A stretch of 64,000 bases of DNA from the NCBI GenBank assembly GCA_903837135.1, contig CAILTK010000109.1, forward strand, positions 1-64,000. The letters run 5' to 3'. Origin of the DNA: an uncultured Caulobacterales bacterium. GTDB taxonomy: Bacteria; Pseudomonadota; Alphaproteobacteria; Caulobacterales; Caulobacteraceae. Made by a program: the position numbers and the translations under genes. A model generated the notes under the pieces. That model was not told the DNA's origin and ran no database searches. It saw only the letters and a list, made by a program, of their open reading frames with translations. Each line of letters opens with the position of its first letter. The stretch's first letter is position 1. Below, one piece after another: positions 1-8,944 of the stretch.

Positions 1-623
1 CGCCGGGCGATGACGCGGGCGGCGGCCGGCGCGAGGGCGGCGGTCCAGGCGGCGGGGGACGCGGCGGCGGCGACGGCTTCGGCGGGCGCGGCGGACGGGG
101 CGGCGGAAACATGTTCAACGCGCCGCGAGGCTCCCAGCAGGGCCATCTGCAGATGGCCCTCTATCACACGGTCTTCTTCAGCGACCGGATCCTCATCCGG
201 CCCGGCGTGCCGGCCCTCGATCTGCTCAACGGCGCCGCCGCCAGCAACAGCGGCGGCCAGTCCCGCAACGAGGTCGAGGCCCAGCTTGGCTACACCCAGG
301 CCGGCTTCGGCGGCCGCATGAGCCTGGACTGGAAGGAGAACACCGTGGTGCGCGACCCGACCGCGCCGACCGGCGATCTCAACTTCTCCGGCCTCACTAC
401 CCTCAACCTTCGCCTGTTCCTGAACTTCAGCGCCCAGCCGATGATGGTGAAGGCCTGGCCGTTCCTGAGGGGATCGCGGGCCACCTTCTCGGTCAGCAAC
501 CTGCTCGACCAGCGGGTGAGGGTGACCGACGCCGCCGGTCAGACGCCGCTGAGCTATCAGCCGGCCTATATCGATCCGGTGGGCCGCCTGGTCTCGCTGA
601 GCTTCCGCAAGCTGTTCTACTGA
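1..623 (+). CDS. TonB-dependent receptor, C-terminal part (5' end outside window)
   Basis: The frame is open from the left edge to a TAA-region stop at 621-623, so only the C-terminal part of an outer-membrane beta-barrel is visible. The last ~170 residues alternate polar and hydrophobic strands (for example NEVEAQLGYTQAGFGGRMSL) and contain the receptor motif SVSNLLDQRVRV. The protein ends LSFRKLFY with a terminal aromatic residue, as Bam-assembled barrels do. The visible start of the frame is a low-complexity Gly/Arg/Asp run of ~35 residues (GGRGGRGGG type), probably a surface loop or linker. It lies 25 nt upstream of the acyl-CoA synthetase gene. The substrate cannot be inferred. Confidence 0.85.
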   Translation, partial: PGDDAGGGRREGGGPGGGGRGGGDGFGGRGGRGGGNMFNAPRGSQQGHLQMALYHTVFFSDRILIRPGVPALDLLNGAAASNSGGQSRNEVEAQLGYTQAGFGGRMSLDWKENTVVRDPTAPTGDLNFSGLTTLNLRLFLNFSAQPMMVKAWPFLRGSRATFSVSNLLDQRVRVTDAAGQTPLSYQPAYIDPVGRLVSLSFRKLFY

Positions 624-648
624 CCGCTCCGCGCGCTACAACGCCGGC

Positions 649-2085
649 ATGAGCGACAACGTCTACGCCCTGCTGGCCTCGGGCTTCCCAAGCGATCGCG
701 CAAGCCCCTGCTTCCTGATCGGTGAGCGGACGATCTCCTATGGCGCGCTCGAGACCGGCGCCGCGAGGCTGGCCGCCCTTCTTATCCGGCGCGGCGTAAA
801 CCCCGGCGACCGGGTGGCCGTGCAGGCGCCCAAGTCGCCCGAGTCGGTGATGCTGTATCTCGCCGTGCTGATGGCGGGCGCGGTCTATCTGCCGCTCAAC
901 ACGGCGTACACGGCGCACGAGGTCCGCTACTTCCTGGATGACGCCGAGCCCGCCCTGTTCGTCGCCGACGCCGTCCCCCTGGCGCGGGAGGCCGAGGCGC
1001 TCGCCCCTCTCGCCGCCCCGGTCGAACGCGCCGCCGACGATCTCGCCGCCATCGTCTACACCTCGGGCACCACCGGGCGCTCCAAGGGCGCGATGATCAA
1101 CCACCGTAACATGGCCGCCAACGCCGTGGCCCTGCACCGGGCATGGGGCTTCCGTCCCGGCGACGTCCTGCTGCACGCCCTGCCGATCTTCCATATCCAC
1201 GGCCTGTTCGTGGCCCTGCACACGGCGCTGCTGAACGGCTCGCCGATGCTGTGGCATGCGAAGTTCGACGCCGACGCGGTGCTCGCCGACCTGCCGCGCG
1301 CCACGGTGATGATGGGCGTACCGACCTTCTACACCCGGCTTCTGGAGCATCCCGGTCTCGGCCGCGCCCAGGCGGAGCCCATGCGGCTGTTCGTGTGCGG
1401 CTCGGCGCCCCTGCTGGAGAGCACCTTCGAGGCCTTCGCGGCGCGCACCGGCCATCGCATTCTCGAGCGCTACGGCATGTCGGAGGCCGGCATCATCACC
1501 TCCAACCCGCTCGACGGCGAACGGATCGCCGGCAGCGTCGGCTATCCGCTTCCAGGCGTGGAGGTGCGGACCGATCGCGCCGGCGGGATAGAGATCCGCG
1601 GCGAGAGCGTGTTCTCCGGCTATTGGCGCATGCCGGAAAAGACCCGCGAGGAGTTCACCAGCGACGGCTTCTTCAAGACCGGCGATGTGGGCCGCCAGGA
1701 CCCGGACGGCCGGCTGTGGATCTCGGGACGCGCCAAGGACCTGATCATCTCAGGCGGCTTCAACGTCTATCCCAAGGAGATCGAACTGGTGCTCGATGTC
1801 CTGCCCGGCGTGACCGAGAGCGCCGTGATCGCCGTACCGCACCCGGACTTCGGCGAAGCCGTGGTGGCCGTGATCGCCGGGCGCGGCGAGGAGAGCGCCG
1901 TGATCGACGCGGCCCGTGAACGGCTGGCCGGCTTCAAGGCCCCCAAGCGGGTGTTCTTCGTCGACGACCTTCCGCGCAACGCCATGGGCAAGGTGCAGAA
2001 GGCCGTGCTGAGAGCGGAGTACGCCGGAGTGTTCGATCCTGTCGCCATGCACGGCGCCCAGGGCCCGGAAAGCCCGCGTCGATGA
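649..2085 (+). CDS. matB: Malonyl-CoA synthetase-like AMP-forming acyl-CoA ligase
   Basis: A 478-residue ANL-superfamily adenylating enzyme, predicted to activate a carboxylic acid with ATP and load it on CoA in the cytosol. Visible motifs are the P-loop YTSGTTGRSKGA near residue 137, ERYGMSEAG near 273, the hinge/core SGRAKDLIISGGFNVYPKEIE-type segment near 360, and the C-terminal catalytic lysine in RNAMGKVQK near 445. The LPIFHIHGLFVA segment and the ~480-residue length resemble MatB malonyl-CoA synthetases more than long-chain ligases. No malonate decarboxylase or transporter lies beside it, so the substrate is inferred. The stop overlaps the next start by 4 nt (ATGA), implying translational coupling to the hydroxylase-sulfotransferase fusion. 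Confidence 0.78.
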   Translation: MSDNVYALLASGFPSDRASPCFLIGERTISYGALETGAARLAALLIRRGVNPGDRVAVQAPKSPESVMLYLAVLMAGAVYLPLNTAYTAHEVRYFLDDAEPALFVADAVPLAREAEALAPLAAPVERAADDLAAIVYTSGTTGRSKGAMINHRNMAANAVALHRAWGFRPGDVLLHALPIFHIHGLFVALHTALLNGSPMLWHAKFDADAVLADLPRATVMMGVPTFYTRLLEHPGLGRAQAEPMRLFVCGSAPLLESTFEAFAARTGHRILERYGMSEAGIITSNPLDGERIAGSVGYPLPGVEVRTDRAGGIEIRGESVFSGYWRMPEKTREEFTSDGFFKTGDVGRQDPDGRLWISGRAKDLIISGGFNVYPKEIELVLDVLPGVTESAVIAVPHPDFGEAVVAVIAGRGEESAVIDAARERLAGFKAPKRVFFVDDLPRNAMGKVQKAVLRAEYAGVFDPVAMHGAQGPESPRR

Positions 2086-3992
2086 AACTCCGGGTCCGGT
2101 TTCTTCAGCTGCCGATCCTGTTCGACGCCGCGCGACTGGCCGACGAGGTCGCCGCGATCCCCGAGGACGCCTGGCGCCCGCACCCGAAGAACTTCCCCGG
2201 CAACGACGCCCTGCCGCTGATCACCACCGACGGCGACCCGAACAGCGATGCGCGCGGCGGGGCCATGCGGGCCACGCCGCATCTGCTGGCCTGTCCCTAT
2301 CTGATTCAGGTGCTGGACAGCCTGGGCGCCACCTGGGGACGGTCGCGTCTCATGCGGTTGAAGGGCGCGGCCGAGGTGACACCGCACGTCGACACCGACT
2401 ACTACTGGCGCGACCACATGCGGGTGCATGTGCCCATCGTCACCCAGCCGACGGTGCGCTTTCATTGCGGCGACGAGACGGTCCACATGGCGGCCGGCGA
2501 ATGCTGGATCTTCGACACCTGGAGCCTGCACAGCGTCGTCAACGACGCTACCCGCGCGCGCATCCACCTCGTGGCCGACACGGTCGGCGGCGACGGCTTG
2601 CTGACCCTGATGGAGACCGGCCGCGGGCCGGGCGAGGCGCGGCCCGGCTGGGCCCCGGCGCGCTCGCCGCCCCGGGATGGCCCGGCCCCGGCCCTGGCGT
2701 ACGAGAGCCGGAACCTGCCCACGGTGATGACCCCATGGGAGCTCAGGGACCATCTGGGGTTCGTGTTGAGCGAGGCGGCGCCGGGCGATGCGCGGATCGG
2801 CCCGATCTCCCAGACCCTCAATCGGCTGCGGGTGAACTGGCACGCCCTGTGGGCGCAATCGGGCGACGACGGAGCCGTGCAGCCGCAATACGCCGCCCTC
2901 CTGACCCGGACCTGGGAGCGGGTGGCGGCGCTCGGCGCCGACGAGGTCCCGCTCCGAAACGGCATGCCGCTCGGCCTGTGCCTGAGGACGCTGATCTTCA
3001 ACTCCGCCCTGAGCATCGCTGGCGAGGCCATGGACGCGGACGAGCGAAACCGCCCCGGCGTCCAGACCGCGCGCCCGGTCTCGCCTGGGGCGGCGCCTTC
3101 AGCCGTCCGCCCAGCTGCGACGCCGGCAAGCCGGTCCACGGGCGGGACGCGGACTGATCGCGACCCGCTGTTCGATCGGCCGGTGTTCATCGTCAGCTCG
3201 CCGCGCTCCGGCTCGAGCCTGCTGTTCGAGACCCTGTCCGGCGCCCGCGAAGCCTTCACCATCGGCGGAGAATCGCACGGCCTGATCGAAGCGATCCCCG
3301 AGCTCACGCCCGCCGCCCACGCCTGGAGCTCCAATCGGCTGACGGCCGACGACGCGGTCCCCGCGATCGCCGAGCGGCTTCGCGGCCGGTACGCCGCGGC
3401 CCTGCGCGATCGGGACGGACGGGCGCCTCCGGCTCGGCCGCTCCGCATGCTCGAGAAGACGCCCAAGAACGCGCTGCGGATCCCGTTTCTGGCCGCGGTC
3501 TTTCCCGAGGCGCGCTTCATCTACCTGCATCGGGATCCCAGGCCGACTCTGGCGAGCATGATGGAGGCCTGGTCCTCCGGCACGTTCCGGACCTACCCGC
3601 AGCTCCCCGGCTGGAGCGGGCCGCCGTGGTCCCTGCTGCTGATCCCGGACTGGAAGCGGCTGGCCGGAGCTCCGCTCAATGAGATCGTGGCGCGGCAGTG
3701 GACGACCACCACCCGCGTTCTGCTCGACGACCTCGCACAGCTGCCGCGCGAGCGCTGGAGCGCGGTGAGCTATGAGGCCTTCATCGCCGCGCCGCAGACG
3801 GTCGCCGCAACGGTCTGTCGGGACGTCGGGCTCACCTGGGACCGGACGGTCGGCGCCGCCCTGCCGCTCGCGCGCAACACCGTGTCCGCGCCGGCGGCGG
3901 GCAAATGGCGTGAGAAATCGCGCGAGATCGAGGCGGTCGAAGCGGTATTCGCCGAACAGGATCTGAGAGCGCGGTCGCTGCTGCATCCCTGA
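2082..3992 (+). CDS. Aspartyl/asparaginyl beta-hydroxylase domain fused to a sulfotransferase domain
   Basis: A 636-residue two-domain protein. Residues ~1-170 look like the Asp/Asn beta-hydroxylase family (Fe(II)/2-oxoglutarate): HVDTDYYW near 101 gives an HxD pair, WIFDTWSLHSV supplies the distal His near 150, and RARIHLVAD the 2-oxoglutarate-binding Arg region. A linker of ~200 residues follows, rich in Pro/Ala/Arg. Residues ~365-630 are a sulfotransferase domain: the 5'-phosphosulfate loop IVSSPRSGSSLLFETLS near 368, and a 3'-phosphate region IYLHRDPRPTLASM near 480. No signal peptide is seen, so it should be cytoplasmic. It is coupled to the upstream ligase by a 4-nt overlap and followed by a TonB receptor. 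The natural substrate is unknown. The fusion suggests hydroxylation and sulfation act on one substrate. Confidence 0.8.
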   Translation: MKLRVRFLQLPILFDAARLADEVAAIPEDAWRPHPKNFPGNDALPLITTDGDPNSDARGGAMRATPHLLACPYLIQVLDSLGATWGRSRLMRLKGAAEVTPHVDTDYYWRDHMRVHVPIVTQPTVRFHCGDETVHMAAGECWIFDTWSLHSVVNDATRARIHLVADTVGGDGLLTLMETGRGPGEARPGWAPARSPPRDGPAPALAYESRNLPTVMTPWELRDHLGFVLSEAAPGDARIGPISQTLNRLRVNWHALWAQSGDDGAVQPQYAALLTRTWERVAALGADEVPLRNGMPLGLCLRTLIFNSALSIAGEAMDADERNRPGVQTARPVSPGAAPSAVRPAATPASRSTGGTRTDRDPLFDRPVFIVSSPRSGSSLLFETLSGAREAFTIGGESHGLIEAIPELTPAAHAWSSNRLTADDAVPAIAERLRGRYAAALRDRDGRAPPARPLRMLEKTPKNALRIPFLAAVFPEARFIYLHRDPRPTLASMMEAWSSGTFRTYPQLPGWSGPPWSLLLIPDWKRLAGAPLNEIVARQWTTTTRVLLDDLAQLPRERWSAVSYEAFIAAPQTVAATVCRDVGLTWDRTVGAALPLARNTVSAPAAGKWREKSREIEAVEAVFAEQDLRARSLLHP

Positions 3993-4271
3993 AGTCCATC
4001 CGTCACTCACGCTGACGTCGCGGCGGCGCCCATTCTGCAGGCGGGGTCTTTGCAGACGCGACACAATTGGTCGCTGAAGATACGGGGTATCTGGACAATT
4101 CTTGGGCGTCGAAACACGAAGCTAGTCAAATATCCGGCACGGGCGAAATCATGCGTCTCCGCGGCCGATCCCGCTTGCACCGCCTGTTCCCCACGATCCC
4201 AATGCATCGGATTGGCGCTGCTCAGGAATCCGAAAAATCGGCGGAGCAGATCGGAAAGACAAGGGGATCAG

Positions 4272-6788
4272 ATGAACAAGCTATTCTTGGGGGCCAGCAC
4301 AATTGCGCTCGCCCTGAGCGCCGGCGCCGCTTTGGCGCAGACGGCGCAACCCGACAACGAAGTGATCGTGACGGGCACCCGCACCACCGGTCTGCGGGCC
4401 GCGGACAGCGCCGCGCCGATCGAGATCGTCGGCAACCAGGCGCTGCAGGGCACTGGCAGCGTCAGTCTGCCCGACTCGCTGCTGGCCTCGGTGCCGTCGT
4501 TCAATATCGATCACAACGGCGGCGACGCGGCCGCCGTGCTGACCATCGCCGCCCTGCGCGGCGTCAGCCCCAACGACACCTTGGTGCTGGTCAACGGCAA
4601 GCGCCGGGCCACGACCGCCGACCTCTACGTCGACGGCGGCAGCGCCTATTCGGGCGCCGCGACCACCGACCTCAGCTTCATCCCCGTCGGCGCCATCGAC
4701 CACGTGGAGGTGCTCACCGACGGCGCGGCCGCACAGTACGGATCGGACGCCATCGCCGGCGTCGTCAACATCATCCTCAAGAAGTCCGCCACCGCAGGCC
4801 AGCTGACCGTCTCCGGCGGCCAATACTACGGCGGCGACGGCAACACCGGCAGCTGGTCGATCAACAAGGGCATGCCCCTGCTCGACAAGGGCTTCCTGAA
4901 CGTCACCCTGGAACAGCAGTACCACGGCTTCAGCGTGCAGGGCGTCGGCGACCGCCGGGTAACCGACGCGAACGGGGCGCCCCTGCCGGGCGACAGCGCC
5001 TTCACCAGGGCGGGCGTGCTGGGCGCTTCGAACTACCCGCACATGAACCAGCTGAACGGGGATCCGCAGTACAACCTTTATACTGGCTTCTGGAACGCGG
5101 GCTACGACCTGACGCCTGAAGTGCAGCTTTACGCCTTCGGCAATTACAGCGAGCGCGAGTCGTCGCACTTTGAAAACTACCGCGTGCCGACCAAGGTCTC
5201 CGGGACGACCTCGACCGGCGTGACCTACTATCCGTTCCCCAACGGCTTCGATCCCCGCGAGAAGTTCGACGAAACCGACTACTCCTTCACCGAAGGCGTG
5301 AAGGGGACTCATTTCGGGTGGCATTGGGACCTGTCGACCACCTACGGCAAGGACTCGATCCAGGTCTATACGATCAACTCGGCCAACGCTCAGCTCTTCC
5401 CGGTGCTGGCCGCCCTGTCGCCGACCCAGATCAAGCCGCAGACCGATTTCCATGACGGCGGCTATATAAACTCCGAGTGGAACACCACCTTCGACATCGA
5501 CCGCTCGTTCGCCATGCCGTGGGCCGCGTCGCCTCTGAACGTCGCCCTTGGCGCCGAATACCGTCGCGACACCTACGAGATCCAGAACGGCGAGGCGTCG
5601 TCCTACTTCGGGGCCGGCGCCCAGTCGTTCGATGGCTATCTGCCGCAGGACGCCGGAAGCCATTCGCGCGACAACTATGCGCTCTATGCGGACTTCGCGC
5701 TCGATCCGATCGCCCACCTGCACACCGACGCCGCCGTGCGCTACGAGCACTACAGCGACTTCGGCAGCACGACGGTGGGCAAGTTCACCGGCCGCTACGA
5801 TTTCAGCCCGACCTTCGCCATCCGCGGCACCGTGAGTTCGGGCTTCCGCGCGCCGACCCTGGCCGAAGAGTACTACTCCGGCACCAACGTCTCGCCGACC
5901 TCGGCGGACGTGCAACTGCCGCCGAACTCGACGGCGGCCACACTCGCCGGGTTCGGCGCGCTGAAGCCCGAGCAATCCGACAACTACAGCGCGGGCATCG
6001 TCTGGCGCCCGATCCCGAAAATGCAGATCACCGCGGACGCGTACAGCATCCTGATCAAGGACCGCATCCTGGTCTCCGGCTTCATCTTCGGGGAAGAGGC
6101 CGGCTATGGCGCGACCGGCGTGGTGTCCCAAGGAGTGCTGAACGCCATCACGGCCCGCGGCGTGACGCTCGACTCCGGCCTCAGCTACGCCGGCATCTCG
6201 ATCTTCGCCAACGCCGGCAACACCCAGACCAACGGGCTCGAGGCGACGGCGACCTATGCCTCGGATTTCGACCAGTACGGTCACGTCGATTGGTCGCTGG
6301 GCTTCGACTACAACCACACCACCATCACCAAGCTCAATCCGTTGCCGGCGGCGGTGACCAATGTCGCCTTCGGCCAGACGGCGTTCCTCAACGACGTCGC
6401 CAAGAGCGCGCTTCTGAACAGCACGCCGCGCTTCAAGCTGATCGCGCAAGGCACCTGGACCCTGCAGAAATGGTCGGTGATGCTGCGGGAGACCATCTAC
6501 GGCGAGTCCTCCGAAATCGTCGATCCCAGCGGCACCGATCCCTACAAGGAGGTCATCCCTCTCACGGGCATCACCGATCTGCAGATCAGCTACAAGGTGA
6601 ACGCGGCGATCAAGCTCAGCGTGGGCGCCAACAACCTGTTCAACCAGTTCCCGCCCCAGACGCCCATCAAGGGCGGCCTGACGGGCACGCCCGTCGACGG
6701 CGCCCTGGTCTACCACGTGCCGTACGCCTTCTCTCCGTTCGGCATCAACGGCGGCTATTACTACGGCCGCGTGACCGTCAACTTCTGA
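4272..6788 (+). CDS. TonB-dependent outer-membrane receptor
   Basis: An 838-residue receptor. The ATG at 4272 was chosen because AAGGGG lies about 6 nt upstream and the N-terminus is a clean signal peptide (MNKLFLGASTIALALSAGAA, cleavage after ALAQ). The open frame continues ~220 nt further upstream, but without signal-peptide character. A TonB-box-like EVIVTGTRTTG follows, then the plug (LVLVNGKRR, DGAAAQYGSDAIAGVVNIIL) and a 22-strand-type barrel ending GRVTVNF with terminal Phe. About 280 nt of non-coding DNA precede it and hold the presumed promoter; no regulator site was recognised. It sits between a hydroxylase-sulfotransferase fusion and a TPR-sulfotransferase. The substrate is unknown. 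Confidence 0.92.
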   Translation: MNKLFLGASTIALALSAGAALAQTAQPDNEVIVTGTRTTGLRAADSAAPIEIVGNQALQGTGSVSLPDSLLASVPSFNIDHNGGDAAAVLTIAALRGVSPNDTLVLVNGKRRATTADLYVDGGSAYSGAATTDLSFIPVGAIDHVEVLTDGAAAQYGSDAIAGVVNIILKKSATAGQLTVSGGQYYGGDGNTGSWSINKGMPLLDKGFLNVTLEQQYHGFSVQGVGDRRVTDANGAPLPGDSAFTRAGVLGASNYPHMNQLNGDPQYNLYTGFWNAGYDLTPEVQLYAFGNYSERESSHFENYRVPTKVSGTTSTGVTYYPFPNGFDPREKFDETDYSFTEGVKGTHFGWHWDLSTTYGKDSIQVYTINSANAQLFPVLAALSPTQIKPQTDFHDGGYINSEWNTTFDIDRSFAMPWAASPLNVALGAEYRRDTYEIQNGEASSYFGAGAQSFDGYLPQDAGSHSRDNYALYADFALDPIAHLHTDAAVRYEHYSDFGSTTVGKFTGRYDFSPTFAIRGTVSSGFRAPTLAEEYYSGTNVSPTSADVQLPPNSTAATLAGFGALKPEQSDNYSAGIVWRPIPKMQITADAYSILIKDRILVSGFIFGEEAGYGATGVVSQGVLNAITARGVTLDSGLSYAGISIFANAGNTQTNGLEATATYASDFDQYGHVDWSLGFDYNHTTITKLNPLPAAVTNVAFGQTAFLNDVAKSALLNSTPRFKLIAQGTWTLQKWSVMLRETIYGESSEIVDPSGTDPYKEVIPLTGITDLQISYKVNAAIKLSVGANNLFNQFPPQTPIKGGLTGTPVDGALVYHVPYAFSPFGINGGYYYGRVTVNF

Positions 6789-6791
6789 TCT

Positions 6792-6824
6792 GCCGGGCCG
6801 GACGCTTCGGCGCCCGGCCCCATT
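6792..6824 (+). terminator. Possible weak terminator after the TonB receptor
   Basis: Arms GCCGGGC (6792-6798) and GCCCGGC (6812-6818) form a perfect 7-bp stem directly after the receptor stop. Only a short CCCATTT tract follows, so the terminator call is tentative. Confidence 0.4.
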
Positions 6825-6907
6825 TCGCCCCCTTGGCGGGTCTCCCAACGACAGGCTATGAGACCAGGGTGGCGTCGCGGCTTCCCCGCCGCGCCTGAGA
6901 CCGCTCG

Positions 6908-8944
6908 ATGCCGCCTCCCCATCGCCCCTCGACCCTCGCGCCGGCCGCCTTGGCGAGCGCGGTGCAGCGCGCGGCGGCCCTGCTGGCCACAGATCCCGCG
7001 GCGGCCGAACGCGAGATTGGCCCGGTGCTGAAGGCGGCGCCCGCCGATCCCCGGGGTCTCCTGATCCTCGCCTCCGCGCAACGGCGCCAGGGTCGCTCGA
7101 AACAGGCCCGCAGGCTGCTCGAGCCCTTGGCCCGGGCCTACCCCCGCGCCGCCAACACCCAATACGAATTCGGCGCCGCCCTGGCAGACCTCGGCGAGGA
7201 TCGCCTCGCCCTCTCGGCGTTGCAGCGCGCCGTCGCCGCCAACGCCGATCTGTCGGAGGCCTGGCGGCTGCTCGGAGACCTGTTGTTCCGCGCGGGCGAT
7301 GTGGCGGGGGCCGAGCGGGCGTTCGCCGCGCACGACCGGGCGACCCTGCGCGATCCCCGCCTGAAGCCGATCGCCGACGCCCTGATCCGAGGCCAGTCCG
7401 ACGAGGCCGAACAGGCGCTTCGCCGCTTCCTGACCTCCGCGCCCAACCATGTCGAAGGCCTGCGGATGCTCGGTGAGCTTTGCGCGCGACAGGGGCGTCA
7501 CGGCGACGCCGAGGTCCTGTTCGAGCACGCCCTGACCCTCGATCCTTCGGACGACGGCGTGCGCTTCGGCTACGCCGCCGCCCTGTTCCGCCAGCAGAAG
7601 GCGGCGCCGGCGCTGGAGCAGGTGCAGGCGCTGCTCGGTCGCAAACCGGCCGACCCGGCGTATCGCAATCTGCTGGCGGCCTGCCTCGGCCTGGTGGGCG
7701 AGAACGAGCGGGTGCTGGAGATCTACCAGGATTTGTCGGCCCGATATCCGCGCCAGCCCGGGATCTGGCTGAACTTCGGACATGCGCTGCGCACCGTCGG
7801 CCAGCGGGACGAGGCGGTCGCCGCCTACCGGGCCTGCCTGGCCCTCGCCCCCGACAACGGGGAAGCCTACTGGAGTCTGGCCAACCTCAAGGTGGTGACC
7901 TTCTCGCCCGAAGAGGAGGCCGCCATGGCTGCGGCGGCGACGCGGCCGGAGCTTTCCGAGGACGACCGGCTTCACCTGCACTATGCGCTCGGAAAGGCGC
8001 TGGAAGATCGCAAGGCCTACGCGGACTCGTTCAAGAACTACGCCGAGGGCGCCCGCATCCGGCGTGGCCAGACCGCCTATGATCCCGAACAGACCAGCGC
8101 CTTCACGCAAAGGTCCAAGGCCCTGTTCACGCCCGAATTCTTCGCGCGCCGCGCCGGCGCCGGATCGGCGTCGAAGGCGCCGATCTTCATCGTCGGCCTG
8201 CCGCGCGCGGGTTCAACCCTGATCGAGCAGATCCTCGCCTCCCACTCACAGGTGGAGGGCACCATGGAGCTGCCCGAGATCGGCCTCCTGGCCCGCCGCC
8301 TCGGCGGCGCGCAAGGCGACACCGTCAACGGCCTCTATCCGGAGGGACTCGCCGATCTTGAAACGGGCGCCTTCGAGGCGCTGGGCGAAGACTATCTGGC
8401 GGCCACCCGGATCTATCGCAAGCTCGGCCGTCCCCGCTTCATCGACAAGATGCCCAACAACTTCCAGCACCTGGGCCTGATCCACCTTATCCTGCCCGAG
8501 GCGAAGATCATCGACGCGCGGCGCAATCCGTTCGCGTCATGCTTCTCGGCGTTCAAGCAGCACTTCAACCAGGGCCAGACCTTCTCCTACGACCTCACCG
8601 ATCTTGGCCGCTACTACGCCGACTATGTGGACCTGATGGATCACGTCGACCGCGTGCTGCCGGGGCGCGTGCACCGGGTGATCTACGAGGACATGGTCGA
8701 AGATACCGAGAAGGAGATCCGCCGCCTGCTGGCCTATTGCGCCCTGCCGTTCGAGGAAGCGTGCCTGCACTTCCACGACAACGCCCGCGCGGTGCGGACG
8801 GTGAGCTCCGAGCAGGTCCGCCGCCCGATCTTCCGCGACGGTCTCGACCAGTGGCGCAACTACGCGCCCTCCCTCGGCGCGCTGGGCGCGGCCCTCGGCG
8901 ACGCCGCCCGGACCTGGCGCGGCTCAGTCGAAACGGACCGATAA
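6908..8944 (+). CDS. TPR-repeat protein with C-terminal sulfotransferase domain
   Basis: A 678-residue protein. Residues ~30-390 are a run of tetratricopeptide-like helical pairs (for example GENERVLEIYQDLSARYPRQ, IWLNFGHALRTVGQRDEAVA). Residues ~420-650 are a PAPS-dependent sulfotransferase fold: IFIVGLPRAGSTLIEQILAS near 426 binds the 5'-phosphosulfate, and IIDARRNPFASCFSAF matches the 3'-phosphate site. YEDMVEDTEKEIRRLL follows near 595. No signal peptide or membrane segment is seen. TPR-sulfotransferases of this layout are common in alphaproteobacteria and mostly uncharacterised. The TPR part may present a peptide or protein acceptor (inference). Its 3' end overlaps the convergent kinase gene by 21 bp. 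Confidence 0.85.
   Translation: MPPPHRPSTLAPAALASAVQRAAALLATDPAAAEREIGPVLKAAPADPRGLLILASAQRRQGRSKQARRLLEPLARAYPRAANTQYEFGAALADLGEDRLALSALQRAVAANADLSEAWRLLGDLLFRAGDVAGAERAFAAHDRATLRDPRLKPIADALIRGQSDEAEQALRRFLTSAPNHVEGLRMLGELCARQGRHGDAEVLFEHALTLDPSDDGVRFGYAAALFRQQKAAPALEQVQALLGRKPADPAYRNLLAACLGLVGENERVLEIYQDLSARYPRQPGIWLNFGHALRTVGQRDEAVAAYRACLALAPDNGEAYWSLANLKVVTFSPEEEAAMAAAATRPELSEDDRLHLHYALGKALEDRKAYADSFKNYAEGARIRRGQTAYDPEQTSAFTQRSKALFTPEFFARRAGAGSASKAPIFIVGLPRAGSTLIEQILASHSQVEGTMELPEIGLLARRLGGAQGDTVNGLYPEGLADLETGAFEALGEDYLAATRIYRKLGRPRFIDKMPNNFQHLGLIHLILPEAKIIDARRNPFASCFSAFKQHFNQGQTFSYDLTDLGRYYADYVDLMDHVDRVLPGRVHRVIYEDMVEDTEKEIRRLLAYCALPFEEACLHFHDNARAVRTVSSEQVRRPIFRDGLDQWRNYAPSLGALGAALGDAARTWRGSVETDR

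Noticed and set aside
4281-6848. An open frame of ~855 codons on the minus strand opposite the TonB receptor
   Set aside because: It is the antisense of an intact receptor with signal peptide and plug motifs; the high-GC codon pattern keeps the opposite frame open. Its translation is Arg/Gly/Val-rich without domains.
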